NCBI GenBank assembly: GCA_934121885.1
Contig: CAKOVH010000002.1
Span: 1 to 64,000 of the forward strand
DNA: 64,000 nt
Reading direction: 5' to 3'
Source of the DNA: an uncultured Clostridia bacterium
GTDB taxonomy: Bacteria > Bacillota > Clostridia > TANB77 > CAG-508
In this document: positions 1-8,228 of the stretch, piece after piece
Layout of the letters: each line of letters begins with the position of its first letter
How positions within the stretch are numbered: position 1 is the first letter of the stretch
Notes under the pieces: generated by a model
Told to the model about the DNA's origin: nothing
Seen by the model: the letters and a program-made list of their open reading frames with translations, nothing else
Database searches by the model: none
Translations under genes and position numbers: made by a program

Positions 1-1013
1 TAAGTTTTCTCCTCAGATCTAATGGCATCCATAAATTCTTTAGCTTCTTTTTTCCAATTTTCATAATCAATCTTATAAACTTCTATATCAGGATTACGCT
101 TTACTAGCATTGCTTTTTTTGCATAAATCTTACGATATTTACCATAAACAATTTCATTTTCTTGTTTAATTCTTTGAGCAATCTGATTTCCAATATCTCT
201 ACAAGTTTGTTTCCCTTTGAATAAATTGTTACAATAATTAATGCGTGGATTGTCTGTTATAAAGTATTTACCACAATTTTTACATTTCTTAATAAGATAT
301 TTATTACTAAGTACAAATTGAAATAATGTAACATATAAAATTCCATAAATATTTTCGTTACTAGAGCTATAATCTGGTTCAACTTCATAAGATGGTGCAG
401 ACTTAAAGAATTTTATTAAATCTTTTTCTGTATTTCCTTTAATATCAGAAATAGTTCTAAAAGAAAAGCCTTGTGGCATAGAAAAATGATTATTTATAAA
501 TCTATCAAGTTCCTTAAAATGAGAATTATAATAAATATAAAATCTTATTTTTGTACTAAAATCATTTATTTCTTTAATGTTATTAAGGTTAAATATATAA
601 TTAACAAATTTTGATAATAGTTCTTGACCATGTTTTGAGTCTTTTTTTATTTCTTCATAATATTTTTTAAATAAATTTTTTACTTTACTAAAAGAATAAA
701 ATTTATTAATTTCAAATTTATTTATATCTTCTTCTCCAGTATATATTATGTATGAAGTGAAAAACTTAGTAAACCACATAAAACATTCATCAATATTATC
801 AAAATCACAATTTAAGAAAGAGATGAGTTCGCTACAAAGTGGTTGTGTGTTAGTTATAGTATCAATAGTAAAATAGCCAGTATCTCCATCTTTTAAATCA
901 TAATACTTAGGTTTTGATGATTTTGTTTTTCCATATAAAAATGCCTTATGGGTAAATTCTTCATTTGTTGAAACAAAGATATTTATAGGTTCATCATATT
1001 CTAATTTATTCAT
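1..1013 (-). CDS. DUF6076-like protein, C-terminus cut by the window edge
   Basis: The reading frame opens at an ATG (complement of 1011-1013) and stays open for 337 codons to the left edge, so the true C-terminus is outside the window. The N-terminal two thirds are featureless and mainly helical-looking. The C-terminal part carries a zinc-ribbon-like pattern (KKCKNCGKYF, then YCNN and QTC), followed by a basic helix-rich stretch with GKYRKIYAKKA and W-KEAKEF. This arrangement matches the DUF6076 family, common in Firmicute integrative elements and of unknown function. It is divergent from the excisionase-like gene at 1163. The shared intergenic region contains four GTTAAC palindromes. Family call from memory of the Cys pattern; function unknown. 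Confidence 0.7.
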   Translation of the reverse strand, partial: MNKLEYDEPINIFVSTNEEFTHKAFLYGKTKSSKPKYYDLKDGDTGYFTIDTITNTQPLCSELISFLNCDFDNIDECFMWFTKFFTSYIIYTGEEDINKFEINKFYSFSKVKNLFKKYYEEIKKDSKHGQELLSKFVNYIFNLNNIKEINDFSTKIRFYIYYNSHFKELDRFINNHFSMPQGFSFRTISDIKGNTEKDLIKFFKSAPSYEVEPDYSSSNENIYGILYVTLFQFVLSNKYLIKKCKNCGKYFITDNPRINYCNNLFKGKQTCRDIGNQIAQRIKQENEIVYGKYRKIYAKKAMLVKRNPDIEVYKIDYENWKKEAKEFMDAIRSEEKT

Positions 1014-1022
1014 AGTTCCTCC

Positions 1023-1121
1023 GTTAACAGTTTATAAATTCACTTAAAGTTAACCTGATATCAAAATAAAACAAAAGGTATTTACAAAGTTAACTATTGA
1101 CAATATAATACAAATGTTAAC
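1023..1121. promoter_or_regulatory. Four GTTAAC palindromes in a divergent promoter region
   Basis: GTTAAC occurs at 1023-1028, 1049-1054, 1089-1094 and 1116-1121, giving start-to-start spacings of 26, 40 and 27. Two copies have the longer form AAAGTTAAC. They lie between the divergent DUF6076 gene and the HTH gene at 1163, which fits operators of an element regulator. The regulator is not identified. Confidence 0.45.
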
Positions 1122-1162
1122 AAAAGTCAATACTAAATTTCAAAAAAACAGGAGGTGATATT

Positions 1163-1360
1163 ATGGAATTACCAAAAATTCAAAGGACAACACTAACAAT
1201 GAAAGAAGCAGCAGAGTATTTAGGTGTATCTTACTGGTTGATAAATCAATTAGTAAGAAGAAAGCAAATACCATGCTCTAAAGTTGGTGGAAAGTATTTA
1301 TTTAGAGTACAAGCGCTAGATGAATATTTAAAAAATATGGAACAAAAATCTATAAGTTAG
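1163..1360 (+). CDS. Excisionase-family helix-turn-helix protein
   Basis: A 65-residue protein made almost entirely of a winged HTH of the excisionase/MerR-like type: LTMKEAAEYLGVSYWLINQL is the HTH, followed by the typical KVGGKYLFRVQALDEYL wing. Such proteins act as recombination directionality factors or small transcriptional regulators of phages and integrative elements. The ATG is preceded by AGGAGGTGAT. It is first in a rightward run of element genes and lies next to the GTTAAC repeats, so autoregulation is plausible. No integrase is visible in the window. Confidence 0.8.
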   Translation: MELPKIQRTTLTMKEAAEYLGVSYWLINQLVRRKQIPCSKVGGKYLFRVQALDEYLKNMEQKSIS

Positions 1361-1388
1361 ATTACAAAGAAAGCGAGGAAAGGAGGAT

Positions 1389-1898
1389 ATGTATAGTTTA
1401 CAATGGTTGAAAATAGAATTAAAAATATTCTCAAATAGGAAAATTCAAATACTGTTAAGAGAACCAGATGGAGATACATATTTTAGAGTATGGATTCAAT
1501 TATTAATTATTGCTGTAGAATGCAATAGAAATGGAAAATTAGTAATAGGCAATAATAAACCAATGACAATAGAAAATTTTTCAAAGATTATGGGAAAATC
1601 TAAGAAAAAAATTGAAAAAATTATTCAAAAATTTCTAGAATTAAATATGCTAATTGTAGAAGATGAAGCATATAAAATTAAAAATTGGGACAAGTATCAA
1701 AGCATTGAGCCATATGAAAAATATAAAGAACAAAATAGAATTAGACAACAAAAATATCGTGAAAAGTTGAAAAGTGAAAAAGAAGAAAGTAACGTTACAA
1801 TAACGTTGGATAACACACAAGAAGAAAATAAGATTAAAAATATATTAAATAAAGAAGGAGATGAGAATAGAAGTGGATTTAGAAAATGTGAATTTTAA
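1389..1898 (+). CDS. Phage replisome organizer, N-terminal domain type
   Basis: A 169-residue protein beginning MYSLQWLKIELKIFSNRKI, with an internal WIQLLIIAVECNRNGKL and a SKKKIEKIIQKFLELNMLIVED segment. This is the pattern of the phage replisome organizer N-terminal domain (DnaD/GntR-like winged helix) used by phages and elements to load replication proteins. The C-terminal third (about residues 110-169) is charged and low in complexity. AGGAGG precedes the ATG. The 3' end overlaps the DnaC-like gene by 38 nt in another frame, the usual initiator/loader pairing. Confidence 0.7.
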   Translation: MYSLQWLKIELKIFSNRKIQILLREPDGDTYFRVWIQLLIIAVECNRNGKLVIGNNKPMTIENFSKIMGKSKKKIEKIIQKFLELNMLIVEDEAYKIKNWDKYQSIEPYEKYKEQNRIRQQKYREKLKSEKEESNVTITLDNTQEENKIKNILNKEGDENRSGFRKCEF

Positions 1899-2715
1899 AG
1901 TTATCACCAATGAAGGTGCAAAATGTGGATTTTGCAATAAAAAATTAAAGCCAGTAGGATTAAGTTATCTTTATGCAAATGTTAATCACGATATGGTAGA
2001 GTATGAAAGGTGTGATTGTAGTGAAGCAATTACATTTTGGAAACAATATGATTCAAAGCAAAATGAAAAAGAAAAACAAAGAAAGTATAGAGAAATTATA
2101 AATAAAATATATAAGGATGGTTGTATAAAAAAGAAATTAAAATATTGTAATTTTTTAAATTTTGATAGATTTAAAGATAACCAAGAAACAATAACAACAT
2201 TAATGAAATATACACATTTGTGTATAGAAAATAAAGTTAAAGATGGAATTATTATATATGGAAGTATAGGATATGAAAACACTCATTTAGCAGCAAGTAT
2301 CGCTAATGAGATTATTAGAAATAAAAAAATTGCATTATTGGAAAGAACTAGTTCTATAATAGATAGAATAAAAGAATCTTTTAATAAAACTGTTACGACA
2401 GAGTCAGAAATTATGGAACTTTATTCTAATGTTGATATGTTAATTATCGATGATTTTGGGAGTGAAACAATAAGTAAATGGGCTTTAGAAAAGTTGTATA
2501 GAATTATTAATAATAGATATGAAAACGAGTTACCAATAGTAATTACAACTAGATATACAAGAGAAGAATTGATGGAGGAAATTGCTATTGAAAATAGGAA
2601 ATTAGCAGAAGAATTTATACAAATTTTATACAAAATGTGTTATGGAATTTCACTCATAAAAAATGATAGAAATGCAAAAGAAAAAGCTAGCAAAAGCGAT
2701 AAAACTAAATGCTAA
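1861..2715 (+). CDS. DnaC/IstB-like helicase-loader ATPase with a degenerate Walker A
   Basis: About 284 residues. An N-terminal Cys cluster (CGFCNKK and later CDCSEA) precedes an AAA+ core of the DnaC type: GIIIYGSIGYENTHLA, Walker B MLIIDDFGSE, then the TTRYTREEL sensor region. It would load the replicative helicase together with the replisome organizer upstream. The P-loop is abnormal: where relatives have GxGKTHLA this has GYENTHLA, so both the second glycine and the catalytic lysine are replaced, while Walker B is intact. The start is uncertain: ATG 1861 directly abuts its GGAG; in-frame GTG 1873 would have more normal spacing. Confidence 0.7.
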   Translation: MRIEVDLENVNFKVITNEGAKCGFCNKKLKPVGLSYLYANVNHDMVEYERCDCSEAITFWKQYDSKQNEKEKQRKYREIINKIYKDGCIKKKLKYCNFLNFDRFKDNQETITTLMKYTHLCIENKVKDGIIIYGSIGYENTHLAASIANEIIRNKKIALLERTSSIIDRIKESFNKTVTTESEIMELYSNVDMLIIDDFGSETISKWALEKLYRIINNRYENELPIVITTRYTREELMEEIAIENRKLAEEFIQILYKMCYGISLIKNDRNAKEKASKSDKTKC

Positions 2716-2767
2716 CTTAATCCAAAATCTAAAAATATTATAATATATTTTTAAACAGAAGTAAAGC

Positions 2768-2809
2768 AAAAAAGTTCAAGTTTTTATTTTAGAAATTTGA
2801 ACTTTTTTT
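2768..2809 (+). terminator. Rho-independent terminator after the dnaC-like gene
   Basis: AAAAAAGTTCAA (2768-2779) pairs with TTGAACTTTTTT (2798-2809), and the 3' arm forms the T-run. It separates the replication genes from the hairpin cluster that follows. Confidence 0.75.
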
Positions 2810-2866
2810 GAAAATATTTTGAAAAAATTTATATTAAAAATATCCCTCGGAGAGCCAAAAAGGGTA

Positions 2867-2999
2867 TTAGGGCATTTTGCCCTAAACAGCAAAAAGGGTG
2901 TCAAGACACCACGCTGGCGAATATTAGGCATTAAAAAATGCCTCATTATTCGGAGCAAAATAAATTTTGCTAACTATCAATGCTACGTAGACTAGCATT
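2867..2999. repeat. Array of five consecutive perfect hairpins
   Basis: In 133 bp there are five stem-loops: TTAGGGCA/TGCCCTAA (2867-2885), GGTGTC/GACACC (2897-2910), AGGCAT/ATGCCT (2926-2943) inside an outer CGAATA/TATTCG (2918-2923 with 2947-2952), AGCAAAAT/ATTTTGCT (2954-2971) and AATGCTA/TAGCATT (2979-2999). The motif GCMAAAAAGGGT also occurs twice as a direct repeat (2854-2865 and 2888-2899). The GC content is above its surroundings. It fills the non-coding gap 2716-3030. It could be an origin of transfer or single-strand replication, or a structured leader RNA for the gene at 3031. No relaxase is visible to settle this. Confidence 0.7.
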
Positions 3000-3030
3000 A
3001 ATAAAATTAAAAAAGTAGGAGTGATGAAAA

Positions 3031-3654
3031 ATGAAAATGGATTCAGAGCAAGTTTTAGATAGTATTTTCTTATCATATAATAAAATCTTAAAGAGATTGC
3101 AATTACTAGGTGTTACTACTAAATATGGAAAAGAAATAACACATAAAGATTTAAGAAAAGCTATAGAAGTTATGCTAAAAAAACATCCAACTTGCAGATG
3201 GAGGAGTGAGAAAGTAAAAAGTAGGAAATATTTTATTTTAGCAGAAGGATATGCATGGTTAAATCAAGTGTATTTTCAAAAGAAAAAATCACTAACAGAT
3301 GCTGATGTGGATTTTTTTGAAGATAGAATTAGGCAATATGAAGAATTGTTAAAAGTAGAACATCATGAAAATTGGTGGAATGAAGACATGGATATAAAAC
3401 AGTTATGCAATTACTTCAATAGGAAAGGAAATACTATTAGAAAAGCTATTAAAAAAATGTGTACTAATGGATTTGAACAATATAAATTTTTAGTTGATGG
3501 CAAAGTTCTTATTTCTAGTAAAGGTGTTGAGTGGATTTGTAAAAATGTTTTTAAACAAAAATATTTGGAATTGTTAGAAAAGTATAAGATGGAGTTAACT
3601 GAAAAATATATTAAAGCTGGTTATCCTTATGATATTTTCTTTGGAAGAAATTAA
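3031..3654 (+). CDS. Unrecognised 207-residue element protein with a putative C-terminal HTH
   Basis: I do not recognise the family. The N-terminal part (about residues 1-110) is helical and basic. Around residues 118-145 MDIKQLCNYFNRKGNTIRKA looks like a helix-turn-helix, and KVLISSKGVEWICKNVF follows as a possible wing. The ATG has GTAGGAGTG upstream. It sits just after the five-hairpin array with nothing between, so a protein acting on that array (replication or transfer) is one guess. Three AAAGAT hexamers follow the stop codon (about 3653-3670). Confidence 0.6.
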   Translation: MKMDSEQVLDSIFLSYNKILKRLQLLGVTTKYGKEITHKDLRKAIEVMLKKHPTCRWRSEKVKSRKYFILAEGYAWLNQVYFQKKKSLTDADVDFFEDRIRQYEELLKVEHHENWWNEDMDIKQLCNYFNRKGNTIRKAIKKMCTNGFEQYKFLVDGKVLISSKGVEWICKNVFKQKYLELLEKYKMELTEKYIKAGYPYDIFFGRN

Positions 3655-3712
3655 AGATAAAGATAAAGATAAATATAAAAATTATAAAAAACTATTGTAA
3701 AAGAAACAAATG

Positions 3713-3768
3713 TTTGGTAAAATATAAAAAATGAATTTTAACAAGAAAATTTTTATAATTTAACCAAA
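3713..3768. promoter_or_regulatory. Imperfect inverted repeat upstream of the methyltransferase
   Basis: TTTGGTAAAATATAAAAA (3713-3730) is an imperfect inverted copy of 3750-3768, separated by about 19 nt. It lies about 60 nt upstream of the methyltransferase start and may be an operator or a weak terminator of the preceding gene. Confidence 0.35.
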
Positions 3769-3826
3769 ATATATTGATTTTTATTTAAAGTTCATGTAAA
3801 ATGGACATTGTGAAAGGAGAGTTGTT

Positions 3827-5095
3827 ATGCAATTTTATACTATACAACAAATATCTGAAATGTCAGGGAAAAGTCAAAAAACCGTAAGGAGACACATTGC
3901 AGCGAAAAAACTAAAATCAGAAAAGGTGCAAAATAAATACAGAATTTCAGAAGATGATTATAAAGAATGGATAAATGGAATAGTATTTGAAGAAGAGGAT
4001 AAAGGAGTCTTTACAAAGAAAATAGATAATGAAGTAAATAATAGCTATAATATAAATTGGGCAGATATATCAAAAGAGTGGAAAGTAGATGGCTGGAAAA
4101 ATAAAAGTGACAGAAATGGATATAAGTTCATAGATTTATTCTCTGGTGCTGGTGGACTAAGTTGTGGATTAGTAATGGCTGGATTTACTCCAGTTGCATC
4201 AGTGGAAATAATGCCTGAAGCAGTAGAAACATATAAATATAATTTCGTAAATAAAAAAGGTTTTAATGAAAAAGTTGAAACAAGAGATATAAGAACACAA
4301 GAAGTAAAGGAAGAATTATATAAAACAATAGGTAATCAACATATAGATTTAATTGTTGGAGGATTCCCTTGTCAGGGATTTAGTATGGCAGGTAATAGAG
4401 TGATTTCAGATCCAAGAAATAGTTTATATTTAGAAATGTTAGAGATAGTTAAAAATGTTAAACCTGATTATGTAGTTATGGAAAATGTCGAAGGTTTAAG
4501 AACAATGTTAGATGGAAAAGTTGAAACACAAATAATCAATGACTATAAAGAAATTGGATACGAAATAAATGTAACTACACTAAATGCTGCAGATTATGGA
4601 GTTGCACAACAAAGAAAACGTGTTATATTTATAGGAAATAGAATAGGAAACAAAAATTATCATCCAAAGCCATTATATGAACCAAATAATTATAAAACTT
4701 TAGGCTCAGCTATATACAAATTTATGAATATAGATGAAGACAAAAGTATAAATCATGTGTTTACAAGACATACAGAAGATATGAAAAAAAGATTAGCAAA
4801 TGTACCTGAAGGATCAAGCTTATTTAAAAATTATTCTGATTCATGGAAAAAATCCCCATGGGATAAACCATCATGTACTATAAAGGAAAATCATGGCGCT
4901 GTAAATATACATCCAAAACTACCAAGAGTATTAACAGCTAGAGAAATAGCAGCAATTCAATCTTTTCCAGATGATTTTATATTCCAAGGAGCAAAAAAAT
5001 GGCAGTTAGTTCAAATAGGAAATGCAGTACCTCCATTATTAGGAAAGGCAATAGGATTATCAGTTGAAAAAGGATTAAATGAAAAAAATAAATAA
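3827..5095 (+). CDS. DNA (cytosine-5) methyltransferase with an N-terminal HTH
   Basis: 422 residues. Residues 1-50 form a MerR/excisionase-type HTH (YTIQQISEMSGKSQKTVRRH). Residues about 100-415 are a complete C5-methyltransferase: motif I DLFSGAGGLSCGL, motif IV GGFPCQGFSMAG with the catalytic Cys182, motif VI ENVEGL, motif VIII QQRKRVIF, and the C-terminal QIGNAVPP. It methylates cytosine at position 5 in a target sequence, protecting DNA from the cognate nuclease. It is convergent with the restriction operon at 5110-7772, forming a type II restriction-modification locus. The fused HTH may let it bind its own promoter. AAAGGAGAG precedes the ATG. Confidence 0.92.
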   Translation: MQFYTIQQISEMSGKSQKTVRRHIAAKKLKSEKVQNKYRISEDDYKEWINGIVFEEEDKGVFTKKIDNEVNNSYNINWADISKEWKVDGWKNKSDRNGYKFIDLFSGAGGLSCGLVMAGFTPVASVEIMPEAVETYKYNFVNKKGFNEKVETRDIRTQEVKEELYKTIGNQHIDLIVGGFPCQGFSMAGNRVISDPRNSLYLEMLEIVKNVKPDYVVMENVEGLRTMLDGKVETQIINDYKEIGYEINVTTLNAADYGVAQQRKRVIFIGNRIGNKNYHPKPLYEPNNYKTLGSAIYKFMNIDEDKSINHVFTRHTEDMKKRLANVPEGSSLFKNYSDSWKKSPWDKPSCTIKENHGAVNIHPKLPRVLTAREIAAIQSFPDDFIFQGAKKWQLVQIGNAVPPLLGKAIGLSVEKGLNEKNK

Positions 5096-5121
5096 AAGAA
5101 GATATTGATTTATCTTCTTTT
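5094..5121. terminator. Bidirectional terminator between convergent genes
   Basis: AAAAGAAGATA (5094-5104) pairs with TATCTTCTTTT (5111-5121), and T-runs follow in both directions. It overlaps the methyltransferase stop and the last codons of the opposing nuclease gene. Confidence 0.8.
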
Positions 5122-6156
5122 TTCTATGTTTATTATTCCATTTTTTAAATTTATTGTATATATTTCTAAAGGTTTGGTACCATAAAATTTTTCTCTTTCT
5201 AATATTATAGTTTCTAAATCAGCAAATTTTTCACATATTATAATAGGTCTAGTTAAATTAGAACCTTTGGCTAATTTAGAATTTATCCATTTTGAGTAAA
5301 GTAGAGCTTTATTAATATGATCTTCATTTAACTTATCTCTTTGAAATTCCAGTAGATTTATTTTATCAATGTTGGTATTGTCAGATGATTCCATAATTAA
5401 GTAATCAATTTCGCTCTTATCAATGCTATATGGTAGGTAGTTTGCATACCAAAATATATTATCAATATTTATATTAATTTTTGATAATGCAGATTTATTA
5501 GAGTCTCTAATTATCATATTAAATAATAGTTCCATAAATTTTTCATATTTTACGGTACCGTTTTTGTTTATGTATGAAATATTATTGAATTTTAAACTAG
5601 AATAATTTGTAATTTCTTTATTTTCATATTTATTATAATTTATTTTTATTTCATTGTTTATTTTTACTTTTTTTGTTTTTCTATTATAGAATTTATAATC
5701 TGGATTCTCGTTAATTAATTTTTGTATTAAAAATTCTGTTTCATATGGTGATAGTGGAGTAGATGCTCTGGACTTATCAGCTACTTTTTTTCCAACTATA
5801 TTCCATAAGTCAATTTTATTATAAGGGTCATTCAAAATATCATATTCTGTTATTGGATTTTTAAAAGAATATGCTAATTCAATTTTTGCTTTTATATATT
5901 CTGGCTCATCATAATCAAAAAATGGATTTGATATTATTCTATAAACACCCCCAATATAACTATCAGGATTATTTCCTTTGGTTTCCCATAGAAATACATA
6001 ATCGCCCAGTTGAAGTTGATACATATCTGCTATTATACTTGTAAGAGAACCAAATAATCTTGAACCAGAAATAGGTGGAAGTTTTGCTTTTATTTCCATC
6101 TTATCATTTACATTTCCCATAAAAGTATGATCTACAACAAAAATTCTTCCTTTCAT
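5110..6156 (-). CDS. PUA/EVE-like domain fused to a putative NucS-like nuclease
   Basis: 348 residues from the ATG at 6156, preceded by AGGAGGGATAAT; the longer TTG start would swallow this RBS. Residues 1-95 resemble a PUA/EVE fold (GDYVFLWETKG then IGGVYRIISNPFF), which in defence proteins reads modified bases. The C-terminal part (about 235-310) has DYLIMESS, then LLEFQRDKL and ALLYSKWIN, resembling a PD-(D/E)xK nuclease of the NucS/DUF91 style (candidate residues D251, E270, Q272, K275). It lies 1 nt after the restriction enzyme in the controller-led operon and faces a C5-methyltransferase. Sensing modified cytosine is an inference from the domain type. Confidence 0.55.
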   Translation of the reverse strand: MKGRIFVVDHTFMGNVNDKMEIKAKLPPISGSRLFGSLTSIIADMYQLQLGDYVFLWETKGNNPDSYIGGVYRIISNPFFDYDEPEYIKAKIELAYSFKNPITEYDILNDPYNKIDLWNIVGKKVADKSRASTPLSPYETEFLIQKLINENPDYKFYNRKTKKVKINNEIKINYNKYENKEITNYSSLKFNNISYINKNGTVKYEKFMELLFNMIIRDSNKSALSKININIDNIFWYANYLPYSIDKSEIDYLIMESSDNTNIDKINLLEFQRDKLNEDHINKALLYSKWINSKLAKGSNLTRPIIICEKFADLETIILEREKFYGTKPLEIYTINLKNGIINIEKRR

Positions 6157-6157
6157 A

Positions 6158-7552
6158 TTATCCCTCCTCAATAAGCTTTATTAAATTTGTTAGATTGAAT
6201 CTAAACTTATAGCAATTTCTATTTTTATGTACTTGGAATTCTCCTATCGATATGCCGTTATATTTTACAGTATTGCTTTCATTCCAATCTTCAAGGTTTT
6301 CTTTTGTAAACGATATATTTTCACGTTTCCATTTAAAATTTGATGCATAATCTTTTTTAAAAATATTATAAAAATATTCATCTTTCTTTTGATATATCCA
6401 TAATAAATAATCAGAATCAAATAAGTGAGTAGCATATATATTAAGCATTTCATCTATATGCTTATACACCATTTCTTTAAATGATAATTCATTAATTTGA
6501 TCTGAATCACATAGATGTTTAAAATACAAGTAACAGGTGCTTGAACTTGGTTGACCTACTTCTGGTGGACATACCATATTTCCCGTATTGGTCTTTAAAG
6601 ATAACGTTAAATTGCCTTCTAATAGAAAATCGTAAGGACATTTACTTTCCGCTTTTCTAAAACCTTGTTCAGATCCTGTATGCTTTATTGGTTTTGGCAG
6701 ATATTGAAAAGAATCTATAATTGTATCCCTAATTTGTGATTCTATAATTCTAGAAGTTCTGCCTACTAAATGAGACGGAAAATCTAAATTAAACACATCA
6801 CAAATTGTCTTTTCGGCAGTCATTCCAAAAGTTTCTGTATTCAATGAAATTGTCTTTAAAAATTCAATTACAGATTTCATAATAAATCTAAATTTAAATG
6901 TCCTATTTTTATGAATTTGAATTTCTGCAATTGATTTATTTTTGTATTTTAGAGTTGTACTCTCTGTCCAATTTTCTAAATCTCTTGTAAAAGTAAAATT
7001 AGAACGATCAAATTCTAAATCTAAAAACTGATTTCTGTCAAAAATTGTATATGTTAATTGATTAGCGGATGTATACTGAAACCATATTGTGAAATCAGAT
7101 ATAAAAAGATAATCAAAAAATATAGGTAACATCGTATGAATATTATTATATACAATTGACTTAATTTCTTCTTTGTCTTTAATATTTTTATCTACAAATT
7201 GATTAAAGTGATAATTAAATGTTTCTATTCCTGCTTGTCCAACTACTCTTGGAGCAATTTTATCTCCAGATTTTGATGTCCTAATTGAAAGTGTTTTTGA
7301 ATTCATTAGTATAAAATTATTAGGATTATATCTTTCTCCAGGATTATCAGAATTAGTATATGTAACACATTCTCTAGGAATGACTCCTAATTCGTCAAAT
7401 GCAGATACAACAACTTCTTTAATACTTAAACTATTTATATAATCTTCATTGTAGTTAGATTCAAATTGTTCTTTAGCTTCTATAGGAACTTGTACATCAA
7501 AATAATCACAGATAAATTTTTGAATAGTAATTCCTAAATCTGCATTATTCAT
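6158..7552 (-). CDS. Putative type II restriction endonuclease with a tandemly duplicated domain
   Basis: 464 residues from ATG 7552. The protein is an internal repeat: residues about 4-232 and 240-457 align over their whole length (LSIRTSKSG vs LSLKTNTG; VVGQ vs EVGQ; ENWTEST vs EDWNESN; AEIQIHKNR vs GEFQVHKNR; KFRF in both). The second copy keeps a nuclease-like PYD and SLK; the first has N and R at those places. I do not recognise the specific enzyme family. The role is inferred from position: the controller gene overlaps its start, and a C5-methyltransferase lies convergent. One lobe may be catalytic and the other DNA-binding. Confidence 0.65.
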   Translation of the reverse strand: MNNADLGITIQKFICDYFDVQVPIEAKEQFESNYNEDYINSLSIKEVVVSAFDELGVIPRECVTYTNSDNPGERYNPNNFILMNSKTLSIRTSKSGDKIAPRVVGQAGIETFNYHFNQFVDKNIKDKEEIKSIVYNNIHTMLPIFFDYLFISDFTIWFQYTSANQLTYTIFDRNQFLDLEFDRSNFTFTRDLENWTESTTLKYKNKSIAEIQIHKNRTFKFRFIMKSVIEFLKTISLNTETFGMTAEKTICDVFNLDFPSHLVGRTSRIIESQIRDTIIDSFQYLPKPIKHTGSEQGFRKAESKCPYDFLLEGNLTLSLKTNTGNMVCPPEVGQPSSSTCYLYFKHLCDSDQINELSFKEMVYKHIDEMLNIYATHLFDSDYLLWIYQKKDEYFYNIFKKDYASNFKWKRENISFTKENLEDWNESNTVKYNGISIGEFQVHKNRNCYKFRFNLTNLIKLIEEG

Positions 7553-7772
7553 TAGAACCACCCTCTTCGTCTATAAATAATTTATAAGTTTCAATTTCTA
7601 ATGCATCTGCAATTTTCTGAATATTATCTAAAGAAATACTTCTTCTTTTTGATTCGATAGCACTAATGTATGTTCTATGTAATTTGGATTTTTCTGCGAA
7701 TTTTTCTTGAGATAAACCAAGCTCATTTCTATATTTTTTTAAATTTTTACTAAAAGTTTCTTTTATATCCAT
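7545..7772 (-). CDS. Controller (C) protein of the restriction-modification system
   Basis: A 75-residue XRE-type HTH protein: LGLSQEKFAEKSKLHRTYIS forms the HTH, then AIESKRRSISLDNIQKIADAL. This is the usual sequence and size of restriction-modification controller proteins, which delay and then boost endonuclease expression after entry into a new host. Its stop codon overlaps the start of the restriction gene (AATGAATAA), so the two are translationally coupled. TGGAGGG precedes the ATG. C-box operators should lie in 7773-7900, but I cannot pick them out with confidence. Confidence 0.85.
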   Translation of the reverse strand: MDIKETFSKNLKKYRNELGLSQEKFAEKSKLHRTYISAIESKRRSISLDNIQKIADALEIETYKLFIDEEGGSNE

Positions 7773-7903
7773 AATATCCCTCCAATATAATTAAACAGCA
7801 AGGATACAAATTGGTCAACAGACAATAAGTAACATATCATTGAATAATATAGAATTTTATGATAAAATATCAAATATAAAATTAAATAATATGGAGTTAA
7901 ATA

Positions 7904-8089
7904 ATGAAAATAAAGTGTTTAATTTGTGGAGATATAATTGAATCAAAAAGTGTGCATAATTTAGTTACTTGCAAATGTGAGTCATGTTATATTGATGGGG
8001 GAAGTTATTATGCACATATAGGTGCAAAAGATTTTAGAAAAATAGTTAAAATTATGGATGACGGAACAGAAGTTAAAGGTGATAACTGA
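7904..8089 (+). CDS. Small zinc-ribbon-like protein (DUF7695-like)
   Basis: 61 residues with CLICGDIIESK near the start and TCKCESCYIDGGSYY in the middle, giving two Cys pairs suitable for one zinc. It ends IMDDGTEVKGDN with a TGA stop. This matches my memory of the small DUF7695 family, frequently found beside defence genes. No function is known to me. It lies between the divergent controller promoter and a strong terminator, so it is a single-gene unit. Confidence 0.6.
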   Translation: MKIKCLICGDIIESKSVHNLVTCKCESCYIDGGSYYAHIGAKDFRKIVKIMDDGTEVKGDN

Positions 8090-8110
8090 TAAACTGAATA
8101 ACAAAAGAAG

Positions 8111-8156
8111 AGCAAAATAATAATTATTATATATTACAGAATTATTTTGCTTTTTT
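8111..8156 (+). terminator. Strong rho-independent terminator
   Basis: AGCAAAATAAT (8111-8121) pairs perfectly with ATTATTTTGCT (8141-8151) and is followed by a T-run. Confidence 0.85.
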
Positions 8157-8172
8157 GATGAAATTTTACATA

Positions 8173-8183
8173 TTTCGACAAAA
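8173..8183 (-). promoter_or_regulatory. Spo0A-box-like site upstream of the defence operon
   Basis: TTTCGACAAAA contains TTGTCGAA on the opposite strand, identical to the core 0A-box consensus. It lies 46 nt upstream of the ATPase start. Chance occurrence of an 8-mer cannot be excluded. Confidence 0.35.
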
Positions 8184-8228
8184 TATTTAAAATATTTGTG
8201 ATATCTAATAAATAGAGGAAGTGATTAA

